From NCBI GenBank assembly GCA_963920635.1, contig OY987299.1, forward strand, positions 118,607,373-118,671,372: a DNA stretch of 64,000 nt. Reading direction: 5' to 3'. Shown piece by piece: positions 45,416-56,000 of the stretch. Each line of letters starts with the position of its first letter. Position 1 is the first letter of the stretch. The notes beneath the pieces are model-generated. The model had not been told where the DNA came from, ran no database searches, and saw nothing but the letters and a program-made list of their open reading frames with translations. Source of the DNA: Pseudeuparius sepicola. Lineage: Eukaryota; Arthropoda; Insecta; Coleoptera; Anthribidae. The position numbers and the translations under genes are program-made.

Positions 45416-45610
45416 GCAGAGTTCGTCAACTGGCCGTACCACACCGGTGGCTGGCATCGTGGGAACGGGCTAGAGTGGCGTAATGCCTCTAGTTCGCAAC
45501 GTGGGTTTTGGACCAGAAGCCCTCAAAGCAGCTCTTGGAGGAAAAAACGGCACAGAAAATGATGTTTAAGGTTAGAACTGTGTATTTCAAATTTTAAGTT
45601 AGATAGGCAA

Positions 45611-46834
45611 ATGAATATTATAGAATTGGAAAATTTAAAGGAACAATTAGAATCCGTAAAAAAGTTTTATGGTAAGGTTAGCAAAGAACCATTAGATAGG
45701 CGAGAAAACCAGATTAGGCTAAACAAATTATTATTAGAAGTAGGTTTATTAGAGGATGAATTTACGAAAATAAAGTCAAAAGTTGCTAAAGTTGATAGGA
45801 AGCCAGAAGAGATACAAGTTATCAATTCGTACTTTAAAGAAATCGAAAAATATATTTATCATTCTAGACATTTACTTTTAAATAGATTAGGTACTTTAAG
45901 TAGTCAAGATAGTCAGGTAGAAATAAGAGAAATTCAAACTGTAAAAATGACCGAAAAGTTCGATTTACGAACAGCGTCTTCGTTACTACCTCTTATGGAC
46001 GGTACTGAGGATACCACAAAACAATTAATTGATGCCATTGAGTTATACAGCGAGTTATTGGACGAGAATGGTCAAAAATTAATGATTAGTTATGTTTTGA
46101 AAGCTAGGTTATCCCAAAATGCAAAGCTTAGGCTTGATAGAACTTATAATACGGTTGACGATTTAGTAAACGATATGCGAACCCATTTGGTTAGTAAAAA
46201 ATCAGCCACAGCACTTGCAAGCACACTTCACAGCGCTAAGCAAGAAGGCAAAACAATTGATAACTATGCGCAAATTATAGAAGATTTATTCGTGAATCTT
46301 ACAATAGCTCAAGCTGACGGGAATAGTAATAACGCGGCAATACTACGAGTAGCAAACGAAAAACTTGCCATAAATGTTTTTTCAAACGGTTTAAAAAATA
46401 GTGAGCTTCGCACCGTTATAAAAGCTAGAAATTACTCTACTTTAAAAGAGGCTATAGTAGGTGCCAAGGATGAAGAAAGGTTAATATCTAGTAATCAATC
46501 CGGGTTTTTTCATATGCGGACACGAAATAATAACAGATTTAGTAATCATGGTATGAGAGGCAGATTCAATAGGTCTAGACAGTACAATAATAGTAACAGG
46601 AACGCTCAAAACAATGTAAACAGCACTCAGCGAAATTTTAGTGGTACTAGAAACTTTCGATGTCATGGTCGCGGAATTAGTCGAGGTCGTGCTAATTACC
46701 GGGGACAGCAGCGCAACAATCGAAGTACAGGTCACCAAGCTTATTTTGCAGACGCATCGGGAACTGAAGGTTTTAATTCAATAGGAGAAACAAGTAGTGT
46801 AAGCGAAACGCAGCAAAAATTTTTTCGTGTCTAA
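45611..46834 (+). CDS. gag: Gag structural protein
   Basis: 407 residues from the ATG at 45611 to the TAA at 46832-46834. Gag assembles the virus-like particle and packages element RNA. The first 100 residues are rich in charged helices (possible coiled coil). The middle, about 110-300, carries a capsid-like region with LTIAQADGNSNNAAILRVAN and KLAINVFSNGLKNSELRTVI, similar to retrotransposon Gag capsid domains. The end, about 305-380, is Arg/Asn/Gly-rich (for example RGISRGRANYRGQQRNNRS). The usual CCHC zinc knuckle is absent: there is a single Cys in that region. RNA binding therefore probably relies on the basic RG-rich tail. Its last codons overlap the pol frame, which lies in the +1 phase. 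Confidence 0.93.
   Translation: MNIIELENLKEQLESVKKFYGKVSKEPLDRRENQIRLNKLLLEVGLLEDEFTKIKSKVAKVDRKPEEIQVINSYFKEIEKYIYHSRHLLLNRLGTLSSQDSQVEIREIQTVKMTEKFDLRTASSLLPLMDGTEDTTKQLIDAIELYSELLDENGQKLMISYVLKARLSQNAKLRLDRTYNTVDDLVNDMRTHLVSKKSATALASTLHSAKQEGKTIDNYAQIIEDLFVNLTIAQADGNSNNAAILRVANEKLAINVFSNGLKNSELRTVIKARNYSTLKEAIVGAKDEERLISSNQSGFFHMRTRNNNRFSNHGMRGRFNRSRQYNNSNRNAQNNVNSTQRNFSGTRNFRCHGRGISRGRANYRGQQRNNRSTGHQAYFADASGTEGFNSIGETSSVSETQQKFFRV
46803..46834 (+). promoter_or_regulatory. gag/pol overlap with possible +1 frameshift site
   Basis: The pol frame becomes open after a TAA at 46800-46802 and the gag frame closes at 46834, so any shift must occur in these 32 bases. They contain AAAAATTTTTTCGTGTCTAA, with gag codons AAA TTT TTT CGT GTC TAA. 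Pol is in the +1 (or -2) phase, and a Phe tRNA on TTT could slip forward onto TTT. A -1 slippery heptamer would lead into the wrong frame. Reinitiation at the pol-frame ATG at 46878 is the alternative. Confidence 0.55.
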
Positions 46835-49800
46835 ACGAGAGATTGAAGAAGAATGTGTGTTTTTAGAGTTAAAGGGAATGAATTTTGTACGTGTGAAATG
46901 TGGAATGCGAGATATGTTGTTCTTGTTGGACACTGGAGCTAGTATTAGCGTAATTTTTTCAGAAAGTGTACAAAAAACTGATAGTGTTGATACATCTAAA
47001 AAGATACGTGTAAAAGGTTTAGGTGGAAATATAGTTTCAACAGGAGTTGTAAAATTATCTTTTTCGATAGCTAATGCAAAAATTAAACATGAATTCTATA
47101 TTCTTGAATTTAATACAGATTTTCAAGGAGTTTTAGGTATGGATTTTTTCATTCAACATAAGGCAAATTTAAATTATGAAAAATTTTTGTTTTCTTTTTG
47201 GAATAATGACTGTGATGTATTAGCACCAATAATATCTGATTATGACTGTTATATGTCTATTCCACCCAGAAGCGAAATAATAAAATACTGCTCAAGTGAT
47301 CAAACGGACGAGTGTGTAATTTTTCCAGAGGAACTTTGTGAAGGTGTTTTTGTTGCGGGAATTTTAGCTAAGTCGGAAAATGGAAGAGTGCCAGTGAGGT
47401 TGCTGAATGTGAATGATCGTGAAGTAAAAATTAGAAATTTTAAACCTAGATTGGAGCGTGCATGTAATTTTGAGGCGTATAATTTCGGGAAAACCAATAA
47501 TTTATCTGTAGAACGTATCGATAAGGTATTAGATTTAATAGATACATCAGCGCTAAACAAGGAAGAACATCTTGCAATAGAAAAAATTTGTGCGAAATAC
47601 GCCGATGTTTTTCATTTAGACGATGACCCTGTTACAGTTACTAGTTTATATAAGCAAAAATTGCAATTGAAAGACAATGCAGTACCTGTATATGTCAAAC
47701 CCTATAGGTTGCCTCATTCTCAAAAAACAGAAATTAACAAACAGGTTAAACAAATGCTACATGACGGTATTATTGAAGAAGCTAAATGCGAATGGTCTTC
47801 ACCACTATTAATAGTACCTAAAAAAGCTGATTTGAACGGTATAAGGAAATGGCGAATTGTTATAGATTATCGGTTATTAAATAAGCAAATAATAGATGAC
47901 AAATTTCCATTACCATGCATTTCAGAAATACTAGATTCGTTATCAGGTGCAATATATTTTTCCCATCTTGATTTATCTCAAGGATATTATCAATTAGAGT
48001 TACATAAAAATAGTAGAAAATACACGGCATTTACTACAAATGAAGGACAATTTCAAATGAAACGATTACCAATGGGGTTAAAAGTTAGCCCTAGTGCGTT
48101 TTCTAGACTAATGACTGTTGCATTATCAGGTTTAAATTATGAATCATGTTTTATTTATTTGGATGATCTAATTATTTTTGGAAATTCGTTACAACAGCAC
48201 AATAGGAATCTTGTTCGTGTTTTACAAAGGCTTAGGGAAGTAAATTTAAAACTCAATCCTAGTAAGTGTGATTTTCTCAAAAAAGAAATTTTGTATTTAG
48301 GTCATATTATATCATCTGAAGGAATATTACCCGATCCAGAGAAATCTAGATCAATTTTGCAATTTCCAATACCAAAAAATGCAGACGAAACAAAACGTTT
48401 TGTAGCTTTTGCGAATTATTACCGAAAATTTATTAGAAATTTTGCTCAAATTGCACAACCATTAAATGAATTATCACGAAAAGGAAGTATTTTTAATTGG
48501 TCAGGTAAGTGTCAGACTTCATTTGATACTTTAAAACAAGCTCTCAGTAATCCACCCATATTGCAATATCCAAATTTTTCAGAAAACAACACTTTTATTC
48601 TTAAAACTGACGCTAGCGGATATGCCATAGGAGCAGTTCTTAGTAATGCAAATGACCATCCCATTGCTTTCGCATCTCGTGTTTTAAATAAAGCAGAGAA
48701 AAATTACTGCACAGTAGAAAAAGAACTATTAGCAATTGTATGGAGTGTACAACATTTCAGACCGTATTTATATGGTAGGAAGTTCGAAATTTTTACAGAT
48801 CATCGCCCACTTGTTTACTTATTTAGTATTACAAACCCATCAAGTCGATTAACTAAATTCAGACTGATATTAGAAGAGTATGATTTTACGATAAGTTATG
48901 TTAAAGGTTCTGATAACGTAGTAGCGGATGCTTTGTCACGTGTAAGGATTGATTCAAATGAGCTGATGGATATGTGTGAAAGAGTGAATGTAATGACTCG
49001 AGCTCAATCAAAAAGAAGCGATATTCAAAGAAACCTACAACAGGAAAAAATGACTATTACTGAGGAAAGGCTTGATCACCCCGGACTCGTAGAAGTTTTA
49101 AACCGTCCTGTTGATAGCGTAGAATTACGGCCGATAAACAAAAATTTATTTATTGAATGTAAAAATAAAATTTGTGGAAATAGTGCACAATCAAATAAAT
49201 CAACAAATGATGACTATATATATGATGAGTTAACCCAAATTATTTATTTCAACCAAGATTACCGATCAACGTTTGACTTAGGTACATCGTTGAGGGAACT
49301 TGCGAAAATTTGTAAAAATTGTGAAATAAAAGAATTATATATTATAAAGAATGCGCAAAGTAATGAATTTATTAAACATTTATCGCGATATAAACAAGAC
49401 ATAATAAATACCGGTATTATCAAAATAAGTATTATTCAAGGTGTAAAACGAATAGAAAATAAAGAAGTTCAGCAATTAATACTTAATGACTTTCATAACC
49501 TGCCTACAGGAGGACATTCCGGAACAAACCGAATGTATAATAATATTAAAAAATATTATCATTGGTCAAGGTTAAAGAAAGATATTGAGGAATTTGTAAA
49601 AAAATGTGACGATTGTCAGAGGTGTAAGTATGGAAGAGTAAATAAACAACCAATAACAATAACGACAACGGCTACCTCAGCATTTCAAAAAATCTATCTT
49701 GATTTAGTAGGCCCCATTAAAAATGATATTGATGAAAATTCTTATATATTAACAATCCAATGTGAACTCAGTAAATTTATCGAATGTTATCCTTTGTTGT

Positions 49801-50495
49801 CAAAAGAAGCAGATATAGTTTCGAAATCCTTTGTTGAAAATTTTATTTTACGTTATGGTATTCCAAGAGAAGTTGTTACTGATCAAGGAAAAGAATTTAT
49901 AGCTAATGTGTTTCAAGAATCGTGTAAGTTGTTAGGCATAAAAACTTTAAACTCCACTGCTCACCATCATGAAACATTAGGAGCTTTAGAAAATTCACAT
50001 AAACATTTAGGAGCTTATTTAAGAATTCAAGTTTCTAAATACACTCGTAATTGGAGTACATGGTTACCATATTGGTGTTTTGCATTTAATAATACTGTAC
50101 ATACTGAAACCAAACATACACCATACGAACTTGTATTTGGAAAGCTGAATCAAATACCTTTAAGCATTTCGGATAACATAGATCCTTTGTATAACTTCGG
50201 AAACTATTCTAAAGAACTAAAATATCGTATACAAAATGCTTGCCATGACGCTAGAAATAACTTATTGGTATCAAAACAAAAAAGGAAAGAAACATTAGAT
50301 GAAAAAAGAAACGAAATTTTTTACAAGTCAGGAGATAAAGTACTTATTTTTAATGAAAGTAGAAATGCTAAAATGGATCCCTTATATACAGGTCCTTACG
50401 AGGTAGTACGAGATGAAAATCCAAATGTGATTTTAAAAATTAATAATAAAGACATTAAAGTGCATAAAAATAGAATTAAGTTATATTATACTTAG
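46827..50495 (+). CDS. pol: Pol polyprotein (PR-RT-RH-INT)
   Basis: 1222 codons, counted from a GTG at 46827; the first ATG in frame is codon 18, and the true N-terminus depends on the frameshift. Domains in order: aspartic protease with D35-T-G-A-S; reverse transcriptase with LPMGLKVSPSAF and the catalytic YLDD at 444-447; RNase H with D595 (TDASG), E near 631-633 (EKELLAI) and D658 (TDHRPL); integrase with the zinc module H890-x6-H897-x29-C927-x2-C930 and catalytic D959, D1019 and E1055 (D-x59-D-x35-E); then a GPY/F-type end (YTGPYEVV) and a basic C-terminus. All expected catalytic residues are present and there is no stop. It lacks a chromodomain and no env follows. The polyprotein would be cleaved by its own protease and act inside the particle and then in the nucleus. 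Confidence 0.97.
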   Translation: MSKREIEEECVFLELKGMNFVRVKCGMRDMLFLLDTGASISVIFSESVQKTDSVDTSKKIRVKGLGGNIVSTGVVKLSFSIANAKIKHEFYILEFNTDFQGVLGMDFFIQHKANLNYEKFLFSFWNNDCDVLAPIISDYDCYMSIPPRSEIIKYCSSDQTDECVIFPEELCEGVFVAGILAKSENGRVPVRLLNVNDREVKIRNFKPRLERACNFEAYNFGKTNNLSVERIDKVLDLIDTSALNKEEHLAIEKICAKYADVFHLDDDPVTVTSLYKQKLQLKDNAVPVYVKPYRLPHSQKTEINKQVKQMLHDGIIEEAKCEWSSPLLIVPKKADLNGIRKWRIVIDYRLLNKQIIDDKFPLPCISEILDSLSGAIYFSHLDLSQGYYQLELHKNSRKYTAFTTNEGQFQMKRLPMGLKVSPSAFSRLMTVALSGLNYESCFIYLDDLIIFGNSLQQHNRNLVRVLQRLREVNLKLNPSKCDFLKKEILYLGHIISSEGILPDPEKSRSILQFPIPKNADETKRFVAFANYYRKFIRNFAQIAQPLNELSRKGSIFNWSGKCQTSFDTLKQALSNPPILQYPNFSENNTFILKTDASGYAIGAVLSNANDHPIAFASRVLNKAEKNYCTVEKELLAIVWSVQHFRPYLYGRKFEIFTDHRPLVYLFSITNPSSRLTKFRLILEEYDFTISYVKGSDNVVADALSRVRIDSNELMDMCERVNVMTRAQSKRSDIQRNLQQEKMTITEERLDHPGLVEVLNRPVDSVELRPINKNLFIECKNKICGNSAQSNKSTNDDYIYDELTQIIYFNQDYRSTFDLGTSLRELAKICKNCEIKELYIIKNAQSNEFIKHLSRYKQDIINTGIIKISIIQGVKRIENKEVQQLILNDFHNLPTGGHSGTNRMYNNIKKYYHWSRLKKDIEEFVKKCDDCQRCKYGRVNKQPITITTTATSAFQKIYLDLVGPIKNDIDENSYILTIQCELSKFIECYPLLSKEADIVSKSFVENFILRYGIPREVVTDQGKEFIANVFQESCKLLGIKTLNSTAHHHETLGALENSHKHLGAYLRIQVSKYTRNWSTWLPYWCFAFNNTVHTETKHTPYELVFGKLNQIPLSISDNIDPLYNFGNYSKELKYRIQNACHDARNNLLVSKQKRKETLDEKRNEIFYKSGDKVLIFNESRNAKMDPLYTGPYEVVRDENPNVILKINNKDIKVHKNRIKLYYT

Positions 50496-50564
50496 ATATA
50501 ATTTTAGATAGTGGTATGAAAAAAAAAAAAACTTAATGTTTTGCGTATTTTTTTTCTCATCGCC

Positions 50565-50572
50565 AGGGGAGG
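50565..50572 (+). promoter_or_regulatory. polypurine tract
   Basis: AGGGGAGG immediately before the 3' LTR, the expected position for the primer of plus-strand DNA synthesis. Confidence 0.9.
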
Positions 50573-50836
50573 TGTACTGGATCAACACAAGCTACGTAAC
50601 AAATATTATAACAACATTACCAAATATGGCCAGCACCATTCCTCTGTCGACGTAAATCATTATGTAGGTAATTAGGATTGTTTCGTATTAGTTTATAAAC
50701 AATAAGTGCTTACTTATAAGTTACAACATTAGGTTGTGTACTGAATTCATTTCATACAATATAGTCTGTCTAAAAACCTCAACGTGTTCACTTGCTTTAA
50801 CCACCTACAAATGATCACCGAACAAGGGTGATTGCA
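50573..50836 (+). repeat. 3' LTR (264 bp)
   Basis: Same sequence as the 5' LTR by eye, bounded by TG and CA and followed by the GTCG duplication. Confidence 0.98.
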
Positions 50837-50840
50837 GTCG

Positions 50841-52191
50841 ATTTATTCACTAGAACGCCAAACGTGGCAACCTCTGTGCGCCTGTCAGGAGAAACGACTT
50901 TGCTTTGTTGCCGCTGCCCGTTTGCAATAATTTTACTTTTCTATTCAAGTGTCTCCAGCTTGCCTATGAATATCTATTATTTAATGTATTGCAACCTTTG
51001 AGCTTTAACTAATGCAATTGAACACAACAATATTGTCATGTAAATATCTTTTTATTACAAATGTGTTTCGTGTCTTGACCCCTCTATAGCAAAATGGTGT
51101 CTGTTTATACTGCACACGCTGGAAACTATGTCCTTCATCTTTGTCACGTGACACTTTGGTTAAAGTATATATATATATATATAAATATATAAATATCCAG
51201 ACTTCAATAATGCGGAAATATTCGTGTATGTGGCAACGCCACCCGCGTCAATCCGTATGCTGCTCAGTCAAAACATTAGATATCTGCGATTTATTATAGT
51301 GTTATTCTTATTTATTATAATATTGTTTGTGTAGTTATCGTGTTGTTAGTTGTGTAGTGTAGGTAAATTATCATGGACAAGGAATACGTGAAAGGGCAAT
51401 CCGATAATTTGCCGAAATTTGATGCTTTCATGGATCTAATAATCCGATGTTCACGTCTACCGAAATTCGTAGGCAAAGGTTTGGATGTTGTAGAAATAAT
51501 AAGGTATTATGAGTTATTAATAATTGGAGAACTTGGGGCTAAGGACCATTTTAAAGGCGCTTTTATGAAGGCGCCATAGTGCTAATAAGTACTGAGCCCG
51601 AATCCCGTACCTACGCCCAAGGTTGTCAAAAAAAATTGCAGAAAAGCGCTACAGAATATTTACGAAAAATCATTTCTTGACTAAAATGTGGTTTCACGGG
51701 CCTTCGTCTGGGGTTTGAGGTTAGAGTTTTGAAATTTCAACTTTCAACGCAGAATAAAGTTATGTTTCAAAACACTTCAGTGGTATCGCCATGTTACCAA
51801 ATTATCTTTTGTGAAACACTTGTGGCGTCATAAGTGCTTTCCCGCAAAATTTCGACGACAGTCTTAAAACTTGCTAATTACGTAGATATTATTTTTATAA
51901 ATAATCGTGGGGTCTTATGCAGGTGTCCAGGAAGTGTTTTATCAAGTTTGTATAAAATTTCGTCAAGTAGCCTATTATCAATGTTGAGTAAATTTCGGTC
52001 AAACAAATACATGTATGCAAAAAGTAACTTTTTATCTTATTTCTTTTGTAATGGATGTATGCCTAATTGCGGCAGTAACTATGATAAAATGAGCGAAACC
52101 TTTTTGTATATTTGTAATTTAAACAAATACTTAAAAAATAAAGAAGTACCCACAAACCAGCGAAAGCAAACACTGTTCTTCGTAAATAACA
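50841..52191. other. intergenic, one possible exon
   Basis: AT-rich with an (AT)n tract at about 51165-51190. One candidate exon is listed separately. A 131-codon frame (51834-52229) starts only at a GTG, has no recognisable domain and runs into the satellite array, so I do not call it a gene. Confidence 0.4.
51373..51511 (+). CDS. possible first exon of an unknown gene or repeat protein
   Basis: From the ATG at 51373 the frame reads MDKEYVKGQSDNLPKFDAFM and continues DLIIRCSRLPKFVGKGLDVVEIIR. A splice-donor-like AAG/GTATTA follows near 51511, and the frame stays open to a stop at 51577. The sequence looks protein-like (balanced composition, good start context after TATC), and the start recalls N-termini of some insect multi-copy proteins, but I cannot name a family. 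No downstream exon was found before the satellite array. It could be a fragment of a transposon gene. Confidence 0.3.
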
Positions 52192-52680
52192 AGTGTAGGA
52201 ATTTAGTATCCATTTGTAACTCCACATAGTGTTTTATATTATCTATTCAAACCGTTATTTAAAACACAGCAAATTTCGCGATTTATGTTTCATCTTTCCA
52301 TAGCCTATTACCATAACATCTTGAACCGTGGTATACCTAAGGACTTGAGAAATTATGTCATGGACGCCAGCAGTTGCAGTTTTTCGGAGTGACAGCACAA
52401 TGAAAAATATACATGTAAATTTATTTAGTGAAATATAGGTACCTGTTGCATTCAAAATGAGAAGCTCCGGAAATTGGGAAGTGCCTTGTGTTTGGTATTA
52501 ATAATTCACAAACCGACGTAACCTTCCATAAGTTCCAGTTTTCCTACTTTATGGATTACTCTAAACATTACTGCTAAAAATATATTTTTACGGATATTAA
52601 CCAGGAGTTGTACCATTACAAGGTATGTTTTAATTTCGTATTGATTTCGACGCCACAAGAAAGAACTGTCGATATTATTT

Positions 52681-53030
52681 TTGGCCTGTCCTGCCGACGC
52701 TACGCCCGAATTTCCTCAACTCTTTTTTGTTGGTCTCTTGGAGAGTAATTTTCGCGAAAAACAAACCAATTACTTCCCCTCGGCGAGCAAATCACAAATC
52801 ACGGCGGGAAAAACGCCGCTAATTTGGGCGGGTCCGGAAGGGCGACGGAGCGGCGGAAAGCCGACACAATTAGCCCGTGTGCGCACGCAAACATATTTGA
52901 AAATTTTAATCTGGCAAAAAGCGCGCTTAACACTGCATTTAATTGGGCGCAATCCGCGGAGCGCTCCGCTAATTGAAAGTAATAATAATCGCGAGTCGGG
53001 GTTGGGGCCATTGGCGGTACAAAGGGCAAA
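52681..53030. other. GC-rich core of satellite unit 1
   Basis: Strongly CG-containing (GGCGGGAAAAACGCC, GCGCGCTTAACACTG, a perfect palindrome GCGGAGCGCTCCGC at 52956-52969, TAATTG on both sides of it). Near-identical cores occur at about 53935-54290, 55165-55535, 56430-56785 and 57680-58030. The composition matches the other GC islands in the window rather than the surrounding DNA. A regulatory role is only a hypothesis. Confidence 0.6.
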
Positions 53031-56000
53031 TTGATGTACGAAAATAACATTATAACCTTGTAATAAAGCAACCTTTCTAAATTCACGCTAAGAACACGTT
53101 AAGAAACAATGAATCCGCGCTTAAACAAAAAGCGCTGGTTTTGTTTCCTTTCCACGATCTTTTTCTTATAATAAACGAAAGTTTGGCGATAAAGATTTGC
53201 GAAGAGTAAAATTTTTTGTATTTTATTACAAAGCAATAAATTGATGCAATTATTAATCATGGTCCAGTTAATCTGTACGAGAGTTTCCACTGGTCACATT
53301 TCTGCTAACGTTTCAGGATAATTTTGTTTTTATTTATTTATTTATTTATTATATTTTTATAGTCAACAGTGTAGAATAGCTTCAAATTCCACTAGTGCGC
53401 AATGCAATAATTGCACACATTATTAGTGTAGGAATGTAGTATCCATTTGTAACTCCACATAGTGTTTTGAATCTATTCAAACCTTTTTTTAAAAGCAGCA
53501 AATTTAGCGATTTATTTTTCATCTTTCCATAGCCTATTACCATAACATTTTGAACCGTGGTATAGGTACCTAAGGACTTGAGAAATTATGTCTAAGCATG
53601 GACGCCAGCAGTTGCAGTTTTTAGACTTTTCGGTGTGACAGCACAATGAAAAATATACATGTAGATTTATTTAGTGAAATATAGACCTGTGGCATTCAAA
53701 ATAGGAAGCTCGTGAAATTGGGAAGTACCTTGGGTGTGGTATTAATAATTCACAAGCCGGCGGAAAATAACCTTCCGTAGGTTCCAGTGGGTATTCCTAC
53801 TTTATGGATTACTCTAAACATTATTGCTAAAAATATATTTTTACGGATACTAACCAGGAGTTGTACCATTACAAGGTATGTTTTAATTTCGTATTGATTT
53901 CGACGCCACAAGAAAGGACTGTCGATATTATTTTTGGCCTGTCCTGCCGACGCTATACGCCCGAATTTCCTCAACTCTTTTGTTGGTCTCTTGGAGAGTA
54001 ATTTTCGCGAAAAACAAGCCAATTACTTCCCCTCGGCGAGCAAATCACAAATCACGGCGGGAAAAACGCCGCTAATTTGGGCGGGTCCGGAAGGGCGACG
54101 GAGCGGCAGAAAGCCGACACACAATTAGCCCGTGTGCGCACGCAAATATATTCGAAAATTTTAATCTGTCAAAAAGCGCGCTTAACACTGCATTTAATTG
54201 GGCGCAATCCGCGGAGCGCTCCGCTAATTGAAAGTAATAATAATCGCGAGTCGGGGTTGGGGCCATTGGCGGTACAAAGGGCAAATTGATGTACGAGAAT
54301 AATAATATAACATTGTAATAAAGCAACGTCTCTAAATTCATGCTAAGAACACGTTAAGAAACAATGAATGAATCAATCAATCAATGAAACAAAAAGCGCT
54401 GGTTTTGTTTCCTTTCCATGATTTTTTTATTTTTCTTATAATAAACGAAAGCTTGGCGATAAAGATTTGGGGAGAGTAACATATTTTGTATTTTATTACA
54501 AAGCAATAAATTGATGCAGTTAATCACGGTACTGTTAATCTGTACGGGAGTTTCCACTGGTCACATTTCTGCTAACGTTTCAAGATAATTTTGTGTTTAT
54601 TTATTTATTTATTTATTATATTTTTATTGTCAGCAGTGTAGAATAGCTTCAAATTCCACTAGTGCGCAATGCAATAATTGCACACATTATTAGTGTAGGA
54701 ATGTAGTATCCATTTGTAACTCCACATAGTGTTTTGAATCTATTCAAACCTTTATTTAAAAAGCAGCAAATTTAGCGATTTATTTTTCATCTTTCTATTC
54801 TATTACCATAACATTTTGAACCGTGGTATAGGTACCTAAGGACTTGAGAAATTATGTCTAAACATGGACGCCAGCAGTTGCAGTTTTTAGACTTTTCGGT
54901 GTGACAGCACTGACAGCACAATGAAAAATATACATGTAAATTTATTTAGTGAAATATAGACCTGTGGCATTCAAAATAGGAAGCTCGGGAAATTGGGAAG
55001 TACCTTGGGTCTGGTATTAATATTATTTAGTAATTAATATATTAACTAAACATTATTGCTAAGAATATATTTTTGCGGATACTAACCAGGAGCTGTATCA
55101 TTACAAGGTATGTTTTAATTTCGTATTGATTTCGACGCCACAAGAAAGGACTGTCGATATTATTTTTGGCCTGTCCTGCCGACGCTATACGCCCGAATTT
55201 CCCCAACTCTTTTTTGCTGGTCTCTTGGAGAGTAATTTTCACGAAAAACAAGCCAATTACTTCCCCTCGGCGAGCAAATCACAAATCACGGCGGGAAAAA
55301 CGCCTCTAATTTGGGCGGGTCCGGAAGGGCGACGGAGCGGCAGAAAGCCGACACACAATTAGCCCGTGTGCGCACGCAAATATATTCGAAAATTTTAATC
55401 TGGCAAAAAGCGCGCTTAACACTGCATTTAATTGGGCGCAATCCGCGGAGCGCTCCGCTAATTGAAAGTAATAATAATCGCGAGTCGGGGTTGAGGCCAT
55501 TGGCGGTACAAAGTGCAAATGGATGTACGAAAATAATAATATAACCTTGTAATAAAACAACGTTTCTAAATTCACGCTAAGAACACGTTAAGAAACAATG
55601 AACCCGCGCTTAAACAAAAAGCGCTGGTTTTGTTTCCTTTCCACGATTTTTTTCTTTTTCTTATAATAAACGAAAGTTTGGCGATAAAGATTTGGGGAGA
55701 GTAACATATTTTGTATTTTATTACAAAGCAATAAATTGATGCAATTAATCACGGTACTGTTAATCTGTACAAAATTTCCAATGGTCACATTTCTGCTAAC
55801 GTTTCAGGATAATTTTGTTCTTATTTATTTATTTATTTATTATATTTTTATAGTCAACAGTGTAGAATAGCTTCAAATTCCACTAGTGCGCAATGCAATA
55901 ATTGCACACATTATTAGTGTAGGAATGTAGTATCCATTTGTAACTTCACATAGTGTTTTGAATGTATTCAAACCTTTATTTAAAAAGCAGCAAATTTCGC

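Larger units (their letters stand above)
44793..50836 (+). mobile_element. intact Ty3/gypsy LTR retrotransposon, 6044 bp
   Basis: A complete element with LTRs at 44793-45056 and 50573-50836 that I could not tell apart by eye over all 264 bases, and a GTCG target duplication on both sides (44789-44792, 50837-50840). It has a primer-binding site directly after the 5' LTR, a polypurine tract directly before the 3' LTR, an uninterrupted gag and an uninterrupted pol in the order protease, reverse transcriptase, RNase H, integrase. That order defines Ty3/gypsy (Metaviridae). The tRNA-Arg primer recalls the 412/mdg1 group. There is no envelope gene and no chromodomain. Identical LTRs imply a very recent insertion that may still be active. 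Unusual features are the repeated primer-site array, a membrane-protein leader ORF, the absence of a Gag zinc knuckle, and the gag/pol frame relation. Confidence 0.98.

Noticed and set aside
46481..46738. minus-strand open frame inside gag
   Set aside because: It is a shadow of the gag coding sequence.
46814..46826. -1 slippery heptamer at the gag/pol overlap
   Set aside because: Slippage by -1 would enter the third frame, not the pol frame.
47300..47560. minus-strand open frame inside pol
   Set aside because: It is a shadow of pol, without a recognisable domain.
50496..50564. search for an envelope gene between pol and the 3' LTR
   Set aside because: Only about 70 bases with an A-run and T-run are present, so no env exists.
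51834..52229. 131-codon frame
   Set aside because: It starts only at GTG, has no recognisable domain and overlaps the start of the satellite array.
52681..53034. 117-codon frame and its relatives on both strands in the satellite units
   Set aside because: A 2-base indel shifts the frame in three of five units and both strands are open, so coding constraint is not supported.
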